Source: Pseudozyma flocculosa PF-1 (Eukaryota > Basidiomycota > Ustilaginomycetes > Ustilaginales > Ustilaginaceae). From it: a DNA stretch of 64,000 nt. Numbering within the stretch: the first letter of the stretch is position 1; every line of letters starts with the position of its first letter. The DNA lies in assembly GCF_000417875.1 (NCBI RefSeq), contig NW_006920878.1, positions 553,880 through 617,879 on the forward strand, given 5' to 3'. Below are positions 23,417 through 33,376 of the stretch, piece after piece. The translations under genes and the position numbers were made by a program. Below the pieces are notes generated by a model. It was given only the letters and a program-made list of their open reading frames with translations. It made no database searches and was not told the DNA's origin.

Positions 23417-24170
23417 TCACAGGTACAGGACCCAGCGGGGGAAGTACTGTATGTACGGAGATTCGAGCTCCGTCCTTCTGCCTGCCTCTCCTTCTGCCCG
23501 ACCTCCCGGGCTTCTCGATAGCCAAGTGGAGTCGGGCCACACTTGCCTGTATGGGCTCGACCTTCTGTAAGGATCACGAAGAGGGGCCACGCCATCTCAC
23601 CTCGAACGAGAGAGAAAGAGTGGACGGCATTTTGGTTCCGGTCGAGCGAGGCGGAAAGAAGGCGCGCTAGGGCTTACGAGGGACGGCTGTCGTGTTCCTG
23701 AGAATTGCCTCGTGGCTCCCACATGGGGAGAGGAGGCGGACCGCAGGCACCTTGCTCAGCCTCGTTCGCTGCTCATCTCTCAAGAAAGGGTCGCGACCTC
23801 CTCGTCTCCTCGTCTCACCTGCCGTGCGCGGCCTTGATTTCGTCGTAGAGTGGCAAGACAAGGCAAGCAGAGCAAGCGCCGGGCCTCGAGATGCGCGCAG
23901 TCTGTGCCGTGTACGATCTTGGCCGGCAGCATCGTCTCCCCGCTATCGAGCGCGGGAGCCGGGGCATCTACATACCACTTAGTGGCGTTGAAGGGACAGG
24001 CGCAGCAGGCCGAGGGATGACGTTCCCACTCCGTTCGTCATGGGCGGACGGGCGGGAACGGGCCAGACAGATGTCCGCGGTCCTACGTACCTCCATCCCC
24101 CCCGACCCCCCCCAACCACTTACCAAGGAAGGCCTCGGCGGTCGAGAGTCTGTCGCGGACATCGGACATT
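23417..24170 (-). CDS. candidate small multi-exon gene, function unknown
   Basis: The minus strand opens with MSDVRDRLSTAEAFL in well-biased codons, followed by donor GTAAGT (24125), a branch-like CACTAAG and acceptor GTAG just before GATGCCCCGG; the next segment reads DAPAPALDSGETMLPAK. Further plausible pieces end in ELESPYIQYFPRWVLYL* at 23417. One phase-consistent splicing needs a 14-nt exon and a 36-nt intron, which is doubtful. I recognise no family. The first two exons look real; the rest may be wrong or noncoding. Confidence 0.3.
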
Positions 24171-25101
24171 GTGCAGTCGGCGTCCGACGCGGTGTGAGTG
24201 GCGGCCAACAGACGCTCTGCCCTCCCTCCTTGCCTCATCCTTCCCCATCTGCGTCCATATCCGCGGGCACAGAGCTACCTATCCAGCGGCCCGACACGCG
24301 GGCGGTCCGTCTATCGTGCCCGCGCAGATCGATCCGGTCTCCGGTCTTTCCCGCCCGTCGGCGCAACCCGCAAATGCACCGGAGATAGGTAGGAGACGAC
24401 GTGTTTGCAGTACAAACACGGTCCCGTCCTCTGTTCTCGGGTCGGGTTGTGGCACCATGACCCTCTCCCCACCTCTTGCAAGTCGATCGAGCATCGAGGC
24501 CGATCTACATGCTCGTCAGCTCGATGAGCCCTTTCGCCTCTTCGGACGCGGTTTGTTGACGGCCGAAAGCGCTGCAAGAGAGTACGTCGTCATGTCCCCT
24601 GCCTGCTCTCCTAGCAAAATCCCCTCGGAAGCAGCGCTGGCGCTCATGCTACATCTCGAGGCTACGGTGACCTGCTGGAAGCGTCGCCTCGGTCCATCCT
24701 CGGCGTAGGGCGGCGCATATCATCTCCCAAGAGACGGACCCGCCTGCTGCGAACCCACCAACGAGGCTGGTTGCCAGGACGACTGAGCTTGAACACGGAC
24801 AGCCAGCCTGCAGCGGGACCGGCGGAGCCAGGGATTGTCAGAGGACGGAGGAGCAGGCGACCCGTATCTCCGCGAGTGCCAGCGCGTCCATCGTAGACGC
24901 TCGATCTCGACGTCGATCCCGTGCCTGCTTGCGGTCCCCGAGGTCGTGCCACCGCCGCGGATGTGCGCCACCTGTAGACCGTACTCTACCGCCAACCTTA
25001 CGTCGTCGAGCGACCAAGGCATGGCCTTGGTGACACATGCATGGTTCGAAAGCGTGTTTTGCTTGCCAGAACGAGGCGAGGCGACCCATAGTCTACGGTA
25101 C

Positions 25102-25447
25102 CTAGCGTAGGTCGGCAGGTGGCGTGAGGAGGGGGCGTGACCCTCGCCTGGATGGGTTTTCGAGGTCAGACACTTCAACGAGCTTCGATCGGCTACAGAG
25201 GGCTAGACATGCCTGCCATGCCAGCGCATGTACCGCAGTCGCTGTCTCCGCTCGACTCTCCCCATGCCTTGTCGAGCCAAGTCTGATCAAACGTTCCTCG
25301 CCACCCTGCTCCATCTGCCAACAACCAAGTCCGACGTAGCCGACGGACCCTCTGGACCCTGGTCGAGCGGGGTCCGCAACGGGCCAGCTGGTAGGAGCGC
25401 CCGACGGCCAGTACTCTTACTACTCTGTTTGCCGCCGTGGCCGCCAT
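25102..25447 (-). CDS. candidate two-exon small protein, function unknown
   Basis: MAATAANRV (25447-25421, donor GTAAGA) can splice to AG-ATGGAG at 25314, continuing MEQGGEERLIRLGSTRHG to a stop at 25102, giving 79 aa. Another frame across the same splice is also open, and codon use is not strongly biased. No family recognised; kept only because splice signals are good. Confidence 0.2.
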
Positions 25448-28400
25448 CTTGACGACACCGTATGACCTTCATCTGAAGAGGCAGCCGGGCCAAGATCGAG
25501 TGCAGTGCACGGCGACGAGGAAAGGAGAGGCCTAGGGAGGCAAGTAGAGAGCTTGAATTGGCTGCTCGCGATGCCTCTGTCGTCATCATCGAGCCTCTAA
25601 CCGCACGAGGGGCCACAAGCAAGACACATTGACTCCGCCCACGACATGTGATGGCCCTATCCGCTGCGTGATCCTCGCCCCGCCCTGCCCCGCCTGCCTC
25701 GCCTCGCCACACTGTCGCCAGGCCTCGCCAGGCCATGGCTGGCCACTCTATGAACAGGACCGGATACTCGGTCGAGACCCTCTGACTGGATCGAGATCGA
25801 CTGCTGCAAGCTCATCGCCGGGCCTGCAATCAATCACGGGCACGCCGAGCACGAGGCCAGGCCGCCGTTCTCCGTCGTGCAACTAGAGGTCACGACGGGG
25901 TGACGCTGGTCCGCCCTACATACCTTTGCTCCACGGAGGCCGGCCGACCATCATCGATCGTCGATCCAGCGCTGGCCGGTCGGGCCGCTCTCGTGGGTCC
26001 TCCTCCTCTGAGGAAACTTTGAATGCCTCTCGACAAAGGGGAAAACCTGCGCAGGGCTTTCGACGAAGATGACGGGTCGAGTTGAGACTTGCCAGCGGCC
26101 GAGGGCGGTGCTGGTCCCCCCCTCTGCCCAGGGCGCGAAAAGGGACGGATAAACCCGTTCCGCTCGAGCCTTCTCCTTCCTTGCTTGACCCATCGAAGCC
26201 ACGGCCAGCTTCCCGATCTGCGGCATGTTCCTCGGGGTTTCCCCGGCCAAGCAGAGCAGAGCAGAGCAGGCAGGCAGGGCAGGGCGGGCGAGCGAGCGAG
26301 CGAGCAAGCTGCTTGCATTTTTCCCAACCTTTCTGCGCCCTGCCCGCGCCCCCTTCTTTGCCACGAGGGCCACGCGAGCGAGCTACAGCTAGAGGGCCCA
26401 GCCAGCCGCTGCCCCTTCCCCAGACGTGTGGTCATGCGGAAGGGCTCAGAGCGACCTGGGTGCCAATTCGCGCGGACAATCGATGGGAAGCAGCAGACCA
26501 TACCTCTGAGCAGCAATTTCAGCGCGCCCGTGTCTGCCTGCCTGCTTGACCTTGTTCTGTGCTTTGCTCTTACCTTGTCCGATGCAGAGGAGCAGCACTT
26601 CATGTACCTAGGTAGTCACAGAGAGGTACCGTACGTGCTTTGAGGGCTGTGGCTGCATTTTACAGAGTACGCTCCTCTCTTCTGCCTGGCCGTGCCCGAG
26701 ACCGGCCCACGCTCTCGGAGGCCGAAACCGGCCAACGCCGAGGCCATCACCTTGTCCCTCTTGCCCGCGTCCTTCGAGCGTGGTGCCAGCGACCTGGTGC
26801 TTGCTCTTCGCACCGAGCCAAGTTGACCGGTCTATTGACGCCCATCAATTGGGCCGCTGCCGCTGCCGACGCCGCCGTCGCCTCAAAACTCCTTGCTTGC
26901 TTTGATTGCTTTCCAGCGCAACGGGCCGACGGCGGCGTGATGGTGGACGAGAAGCGTGCAAACGGACGGTGCTGCTCTACGACGCTTCCCGGTCGGCTCG
27001 GGCCGAGGAGACTCTCCAAGAGGCAGCCGGTGCTGTACAACTACGGTACCCACATGCGTACTGTTTTGGCCGCTTTCGTGGGCGGCCGCCGCCGCCGCAG
27101 GGCACCGGTAGCCACCAACCTTGGCCCACACCTACGATGCGTTCGCGTGCGGCCAACGGGCAGCAAACGCCGAGCGAGGACCATTATTGCCCGAGCCAAA
27201 CAGAGGCGGGTGGGCAGTGTAGTCGGCTCATCCCTCGGGTGCTTGCCGTCGACTTTCCCAACGCTGTGCCTCTCCCGTGCAACCGACAGGTATCCCTTGC
27301 CCACCCTCGATCTCTCGAGACCATCCCTCGCGGTAACGGCGCCCGCCGTCGTCGTGGTCGTCGTCTGCATTGTCGCTACGGTGCCGCCTGCGTTGCGGCG
27401 TCCGTCGCGCTGCGGATCTTTGTACGACCGGCCTGCCGTGCCCAGGGTCGAGGTGGGGCAAAAGACCGGTACCTCGGGACATCGTCCCACCGCTCGCGCG
27501 GCTGAACGGTGAGCCGGGCGGTTCAGGCACCACCACCGGCCATGCGTGGCAGGCGGCCTTGCCAAAGGCGGGTAAGGTCCAGATGTGGCCCCCGAGGCTC
27601 GGCCCTGGGTCAACGATTTAAAATTGCGATTACTACTGCCTCTGCTTGCTTTTGTATTTCGGGCCGGGGCCGAGCCGAATTTCGAATTGAAGTCGAAGCT
27701 ACGAGCTTCCAATACAGCTGTTAGTATGTTCGTGCAGGTTTGCATGGGGCGGGGAGGAGGTCTAGACCTTTCCTGCTTGCCTGCTCGCCTCTTTGCTCCC
27801 CTATGATCATCGAGCCGGCCGGGCTCTGCGTGCTGGCAGCCTGAGGAGAGAGGCCACGGTGCTGTCGAGGGCCCGACGTGTAAGAGCTGAAGCTGGGGAG
27901 CACGCGCCGGCTGGCTCCAGCGCGCCAGAGCGTGTCTGAGGTGGTGGCCCGCCGACCTGTCGGCCCGCCCGCCCGACTTGCTGGTTCGGGACCGGGAAGT
28001 CCCGATGCAGCGCGCTCTCGGTCGGCCAGGGCGGAACCAACCGCAGCCTGGCCAGCCCGCGTCGACTGCTTGGCAGCGCAGAATAAAATGAGGGGGATAG
28101 GCCAGGGCTTATGTAGGGGGCCTGGTCGAGAGCCAGGCAAAAACAGTCGCCTGGGCATGGTGTGGTGTGGAGAGTAGAGCCGGACCGGACCGGGCCCGAC
28201 AACCGTTGCCTGTGGTCAAGTCCCGGTAGCGAGGGCGCTCCGCTGGCCCCCTCCTGTGGCTGATGGTGGTCTTGGGAGACGGCGATGGGCAAAGCGCAGG
28301 CTAGGGTGCCTCGACTGAGGCACAGATCCAGAGTAGCCAGAGAAATTGGTCTGCTGGCCCTTTTTTCTGGGTGCAGAAAGAAAACGTCTCTCGGACCGTC

Positions 28401-28541
28401 TGTGAGCCGAATCAAGGAACGATCTGGGCGCCTAGCCGGCCTAGCCTTAGCGTTCGACTCGTGGCCTGCTCGTGTATGTACCCTGCTCTTGCTGGCCTGC
28501 TGCTGGCTGGCTTGGCTGCCTGCCGCTTGCCCCATTGCGGT

Positions 28542-28567
28542 GCATGGCATGGCATGGCATGGCATGG
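28542..28567. repeat. (GGCAT)5 pentanucleotide repeat
   Basis: Five tandem copies in the gene-poor stretch, followed by a short (TTGC)n run. Confidence 0.9.
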
Positions 28568-28908
28568 CTTGCTGCTGCTTGCTTGCTTGCTTCTGCCATC
28601 CACCCAAGCCGTGCAGCGGGTCCCGCACCCTTCAGCCAACCAGCGTCCAGCGAGCCAGGGCGAGCAGCGAGCTGCTGCTCGGGTTCTCAGCTGAGACCCT
28701 GCGCCCTCGCCCCCGCCCTCTAGCCTTTTCCCCCTAGCCTTTGACCCGCTGCTGTGTCTGGGCCCAGCGCCTCGTCCTTCCCGGCCTGCCACCTCGGGGC
28801 CCTCCGAAGGGCGTCCGCGATGAGAAGCCGCCAGCCTCCCCGCCGCTCCTGCCCGCTTTGCTGCACTCCTGCGCATCAGACCCGTCTGAGAACGGCTGCT
28901 TGCCCTGG

Positions 28909-28964
28909 CCTGCCTGCCTGCCTGTTCCTGAAAGAGCCAGGCAGGCAGGCAGGCAGGCAGGCAG
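28909..28964. repeat. inverted CCTG/CAGG array forming a potential hairpin
   Basis: Left arm cctgcctgcctgcctg (28909-28924), 13-nt spacer, right arm of caggcagg repeats (28938-28964). The arms are perfectly complementary over at least 16 bp. Confidence 0.9.
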
Positions 28965-30613
28965 CAAGCAGCATGCATGGCCTAGGCAGGCGGAGCAGCT
29001 CGACCTGCCTCGACCTCGGCCGCTCGCTCGCCCCTCCCCCTCCTCGTCCTCGACCTCGAACTCGAACTCGAACTCGACCCTGCTGCCCGTTGCGAGGCTT
29101 GAGCTGCTCTACTGCCGCTTGCCGCTCGACAGGCCAGGCACAACGACGAGCCCAGATCCTCCCGTCGAAACCCTTCCCCCCCCCTCCCCCGCCTCGTCGT
29201 CCCAACAGCAGCCCCATCAGCATCATCATCACCGCCGCCGCCGCCGCCGCCCTGGTAGGTAGTTGCCGCCGCTGCCGCCGTCGCTGTCGCAGCGTTTGCC
29301 TCAATCTTCGCTTCGAACCAGCCACAAACAGCTCGGAGCAGCAGCATACACCCGCAGACCGGCACCCATCACCTTGCCCGGCTGCAGCCCCGTCGCCAGC
29401 GCGCCATACCCTCTCAAGGTACCTACCCAGCTTGCTGGCTCCACTTGCCCGAGTGTGGGCCGCCCCTCATCCACCTTCTCTCCCCGACCGCGACAGGCCG
29501 GCGTACCGTCGCTTCGAACTTTGCCCGAGCCTCCGGGGCCTCGATCCGCTGCCAGTCCTTGCTCCCTTGGCCGTCTTTCTCTCCGCCCCTCTCTTCCTCC
29601 CTTTCACTCCCGCTCTGCTGGTGCGTCCTCCTGACGATATCCGACAGCATCCTTTACGGGCCCACTCTATTCTCGTCCCTGCCCGCGCTCCCTCCTTCCC
29701 GTCCAGGCCTGCCTCGATGTCCCGGTAGCTAAACAAGCAACAACCTCGCCTCTCTCCAGCCCTCTTCTCCCCCTCTCCTTTCTCTCTACTCTCTCCTCTC
29801 TCTCCCCATCTCTTCCCTCTCACATCATCGCCATCACCGACGCCGACATCAGCCTCTGCCATTCTCCGCCCCCATCAGGCTCCGTCGCATTCTCCGCCCG
29901 CCACGAGGCGCCAAGGCTCAGAGAGAGATCCGCCGCGCTCGCGCCTGATATACAACAAGCAAGCTTCTTCCTCCGTCGCCTTCGCCCCGAATCCGGTACC
30001 ATCTCCCCTCTCCCCTCCGCTTCATCATCTCCCCATCCGGTCGCGCAAAGCCATCCAGTCCACGCTCCACGACCACCAACACCATCTCCACCTCCTTCAA
30101 CTTGAGTAACAGCAAGTCCGCCGCCAACTCTCCTTTCTTGCTGCGCCTGTCCAACTCTCAGCGCTCGTTTTCTGGCAGAAGAACTTCGGTCCGCTCGACA
30201 GCTCGCAGACCACCGCAAAAGCAACAACACACGGTCTCGTCTCACCTCACTCGACGTTCCTTTCTCCCACCTCTACCACGGGTTCGCGCCGCAAAACGAA
30301 AGCCTGCGTCTCACCACCTTTTGGCATCGCGTCGACCCCTTCGCTGATCCACACCCAACAACATCGTCTCGAGGGATTGTCTGAGGGTACGTCGACTGCT
30401 GCTCGCCCATCAATTGAGGGTGTCGCGGCTCACCGGCCCAAGACTCTCGAATGCGACGCGAAGCCAATACGTGGCAGCTAGACCGATCGATGTCGGCGCG
30501 GCGCGTCGCGCGGGTCCCGACATGAAGCCTGTGTGCTTGACCACGGTCGCTGACCTTGCCTCAATCCCTTTGCACTGTTGCTTTCCCATCGCCCCTGCAG
30601 AGGATTCTGGCCC

Positions 30614-32749
30614 ATGTCTGGACGTCCATCCGCCGATCCCTACGCCTGGGGCCAGCAGCAAGCCCCACCACAGCCTCATCAGAACGGCTCGCTCTCCGGC
30701 GATCCTTCGATGATGCAGCAGACGCCGCTTGGCCAACCGATTCGACATCTTCAGACGCCAGCTTCGGGAGGCTATCGCGAGCTCCCGCTCCCTTCGCCCA
30801 ACTCGTCCACCTACGCTGCCAGCTACATGCAGGCTAGGCCCTCCGCGTCACCGAATCCCAGCATGAACTACGGAATGCCTGGCCCCATGTCCGGCCACCA
30901 CGTCGGCGACCCTGCAGCTGCCGCCGCCGCGGCGTCTTCGGCGTATGCGCCACAGGCGCAGATTGGCCAGTACGGCGGCGGCATGCCAACAGGATTCCCG
31001 CAGTACGGGTCTCCTGGTTTCTATGGCGCTGCGCAGCTGGCCCAGCATCCGGACGCCATGATGCAGCAACATCAGCATCAGCAGCCGCAGCAACCACAGC
31101 ATCCCTACTACAGCTCGCAGCATCCCGGCAGTGCGACCATCGACCCTGGCGTGCAGACCCACCCGATGTACGGTGCGGGCCCCGCCCACCTCGACCCCGG
31201 CATCGCCGCTCATGCCGGCCACTTCGCTCACGGCGACGCAGGGCCGATGAGCGCCGGCCCCTATGACGGCCTCCACGGCGTCGGCGTTCGACCCAAGCGC
31301 AAGCAGGTGAAGAACGCCTGCGTCAACTGCCAGAAGGCGTGCAAGAAGTGCGACGAGGGCCGGCCGTGCGGCCGCTGCGTCAAGTACGGCTTGACCGACA
31401 CGTGCCAGGACAGCTCGCGCAAGGAGCGCCGCCGCGGCGTCAAGCGTGGACCCTACAAGAGGCGCGCCACGACGGGGTCGCAACCGGCGCCAACCGCGGC
31501 CACGAGCATGGCCGGAGGCGTCGGCGTCTACGGTCGCGAGAGCCACATGGCCCCAGGCGGACGCAGCCTGGACGGCGTCAGCAGCGCACCCGACGAGACG
31601 CAGCTCTCGAGCCCGGGGTTTGGCGGACAGATGATCCCGCCTTCCAGGCCGCCGCTGTCGCTGGGCATGCAGGGCAGCGTGGCGGGTTCTTGGCAGAGCA
31701 CTTCTTCGCCCAGCCTGCGGAGCGCCGATGACGACCGCGACGGCCGCTTCGGACGAGCCATGGGCGGCGGCGGCGGCGGCGGCGGCGGCGTGGGCATGCC
31801 TCCTGGCTCTGGCGGCTCCTACTACGGCTACGAAGGTCAGGAGGGCGGTCCATCCCCTTACGATCGAAGCTCCTCGGCGCCCATCCCTGGTCCCGGCTCG
31901 CTGGTCTTGTCGCCCATCGGATCGCTCAGCCGCCTGCAGGCGCCGTCCGGCTTCTCGCAGTCGTCGGGCCATCAGCAGCTGCCCAGCCTGCTGTCGGGCC
32001 CATCGTCATCGAGCAACCTCAACGGTCTCTACAATGCCAGCGCGAGCCGCCCGCTGATTTCGCCCTCGCTGCACACGGGACCGTCGGGTGGGTTTCTCTA
32101 CCCTGGCTCCGGATCCACGCCTTCGGGACACAGCCGACTGCACAGCGACGGGAGTTTTGCCAGCAACCTCAACTCTGCCAGCACATCCGCCTCGACCATG
32201 AGCCCGCGCACCCCGATCAATGGATCCGGCGCCGAGTACCAGATGATGTCGCCTCCAGTCAATGGCAAGTTCAGCGCATCGTACGTGCCTCCGCAGCCCA
32301 CGGTGCCGACAGGCGCGAGCACCTTCCTCAGCCAGGACCCGGCACGACCGTTCCCGCTCAAGATGCCAAAGGCGCTGCCGCGGAACCGGTCGGGCACGGC
32401 CAGCAGTTTTCTCGAGGCGCAGGTGTCGCGCTCGAGGTCCGAATACGAGAGCAGCCACGCCGACAGCGGTGTCAGCAACGCTCCTAGCCTGGCACCGATT
32501 CGACGCGAAGCCTCGCCGGTTGGCCAGCGCTCGTCGCCGTACATGGGCGCATCAGGCCATCATCTCGTCCACGGCACGAACGTCAGCTCGACAGACGACC
32601 TCACGTCGAGGCGACTCGGCCCCGGTAGCGGCCTGACGCCGCGGATCGAGCTGTCTTCGTACCCGACGCCCATGTCCTTGTCCAGCGGCACCGCGGGCGG
32701 CATGGCCAAGCGGGAAGCCGACATGCCAGGATCGCTTGGACTCGCATGA
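30614..32749 (+). CDS. Zn2Cys6 fungal transcription factor
   Basis: Single exon, 711 aa. A binuclear zinc cluster lies centrally rather than at the N-terminus (about residues 236-267): ACVNCQKACKKCDEGRPCGR then CVKYGLTDTC, giving the six cysteines, followed by a strongly basic linker RKERRRGVKRGPYKRR. The N-terminal 230 residues are Gln/His/Pro/Gly-rich with poly-Ala and QHQHQQPQQPQ; the C-terminal 430 residues are Ser/Gly-rich with a Gly run (31767-31790). No fungal-specific transcription factor (MHR) domain is recognisable. The start is the first ATG after a CTGCAG that could be the acceptor of a leader intron. The target genes cannot be inferred. Convergent with the lipase gene. Confidence 0.88.
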   Translation: MSGRPSADPYAWGQQQAPPQPHQNGSLSGDPSMMQQTPLGQPIRHLQTPASGGYRELPLPSPNSSTYAASYMQARPSASPNPSMNYGMPGPMSGHHVGDPAAAAAAASSAYAPQAQIGQYGGGMPTGFPQYGSPGFYGAAQLAQHPDAMMQQHQHQQPQQPQHPYYSSQHPGSATIDPGVQTHPMYGAGPAHLDPGIAAHAGHFAHGDAGPMSAGPYDGLHGVGVRPKRKQVKNACVNCQKACKKCDEGRPCGRCVKYGLTDTCQDSSRKERRRGVKRGPYKRRATTGSQPAPTAATSMAGGVGVYGRESHMAPGGRSLDGVSSAPDETQLSSPGFGGQMIPPSRPPLSLGMQGSVAGSWQSTSSPSLRSADDDRDGRFGRAMGGGGGGGGGVGMPPGSGGSYYGYEGQEGGPSPYDRSSSAPIPGPGSLVLSPIGSLSRLQAPSGFSQSSGHQQLPSLLSGPSSSSNLNGLYNASASRPLISPSLHTGPSGGFLYPGSGSTPSGHSRLHSDGSFASNLNSASTSASTMSPRTPINGSGAEYQMMSPPVNGKFSASYVPPQPTVPTGASTFLSQDPARPFPLKMPKALPRNRSGTASSFLEAQVSRSRSEYESSHADSGVSNAPSLAPIRREASPVGQRSSPYMGASGHHLVHGTNVSSTDDLTSRRLGPGSGLTPRIELSSYPTPMSLSSGTAGGMAKREADMPGSLGLA

Positions 32750-33376
32750 CGGCATCGGCCCTGAACGTCTGGAACGGCCTGGCCCCACCCTCTCGCTCGT
32801 CAGCCGCCTTCACCTTGTTCTTACGGATTGCTCTCCAGCCGGTCTTGCTTCACCTAGGCTGCGACCTTCTGCGACGTCTCGTTTTCGCATCTCCTCGCTC
32901 TTCTTCCCTCTGCCTCTGCCCTGCCTCAGCCGACGCCTCTCGCTCTCCCCCTCCTCTTGTCTCTGCCTCTTGCCGCCTCTTCCTCTCTCTTCCGTCTCTC
33001 TCTCACCCTTTCTCCTCCTCTTCTTTCTTTCCCCTCTCTTGTCACGGTGTTTTGATAGTCTCCCACGTCGGGCAGCGAACTTGTAAAGGACCTCGATACG
33101 GGCACAATGGCCATTCTCGACAAACGCACACGCACACACACACATGTTCACACACACGGAGCTGCACAGACCGGAGCCCGAGGGCGGATCAGGCTGCCTT
33201 TCGGGCATTTTGCCAGCTGTCTCAGGCCGCCATGCGGGAAAGGCGGTCGGAGAGGGCGTCGGGGCGCCCAAAGAGGACGGGAGGCCAGCCGGGACCGTCT
33301 ATGCCACGTAGCTACCGTACCACGCCACTGCGGCCGACGGGATAGTCGATGTGTTGACGCCGCACTGTGCCCCGCT
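32750..33376. other. 3' intergenic between the Zn2Cys6 and lipase genes
   Basis: Convergent 3' flanks. CT-rich on the plus strand (about 32880-33040), then a (CA)n-rich segment at 33126-33160. No gene seen. Confidence 0.5.

Larger units (their letters stand above)
22320..30613. other. 8.3-kb gene-poor stretch between INO80 and the Zn2Cys6 gene
   Basis: No conserved gene recognised. Long open frames here are GC artefacts: they carry no known domain and mixed codon use. Two weak minus-strand candidates are listed separately (23417-24170 and 25102-25447). The stretch holds many short repeats (gagc near 26288-26305, ggcat at 28542-28567, a cctg/cagg hairpin at 28909-28964). From about 29550 to 30300 it is CT-rich on the plus strand and likely the promoter and leader of the Zn2Cys6 gene. 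Confidence 0.4.

Noticed and set aside
23440..23480. Possible tRNA T-arm (cggagATTCGAGctccg)
   Set aside because: The hairpin is perfect, but there is no matching acceptor stem, D-arm or anticodon arm at the proper spacing.
24835..25110. Possible BRCT-like segment (VTHAWFESVFCLPERGE)
   Set aside because: Short superficial similarity only; no second BRCT motif and no gene structure around it.
26640..27512. 290-codon plus-strand frame in gene-poor DNA
   Set aside because: It starts with a non-ATG codon (GTG class), has no domain, no splice support and mixed codon use.
28921..28970. CRISPR-like repeat array
   Set aside because: Simple tetranucleotide repeat with no spacers, in a eukaryotic genome.
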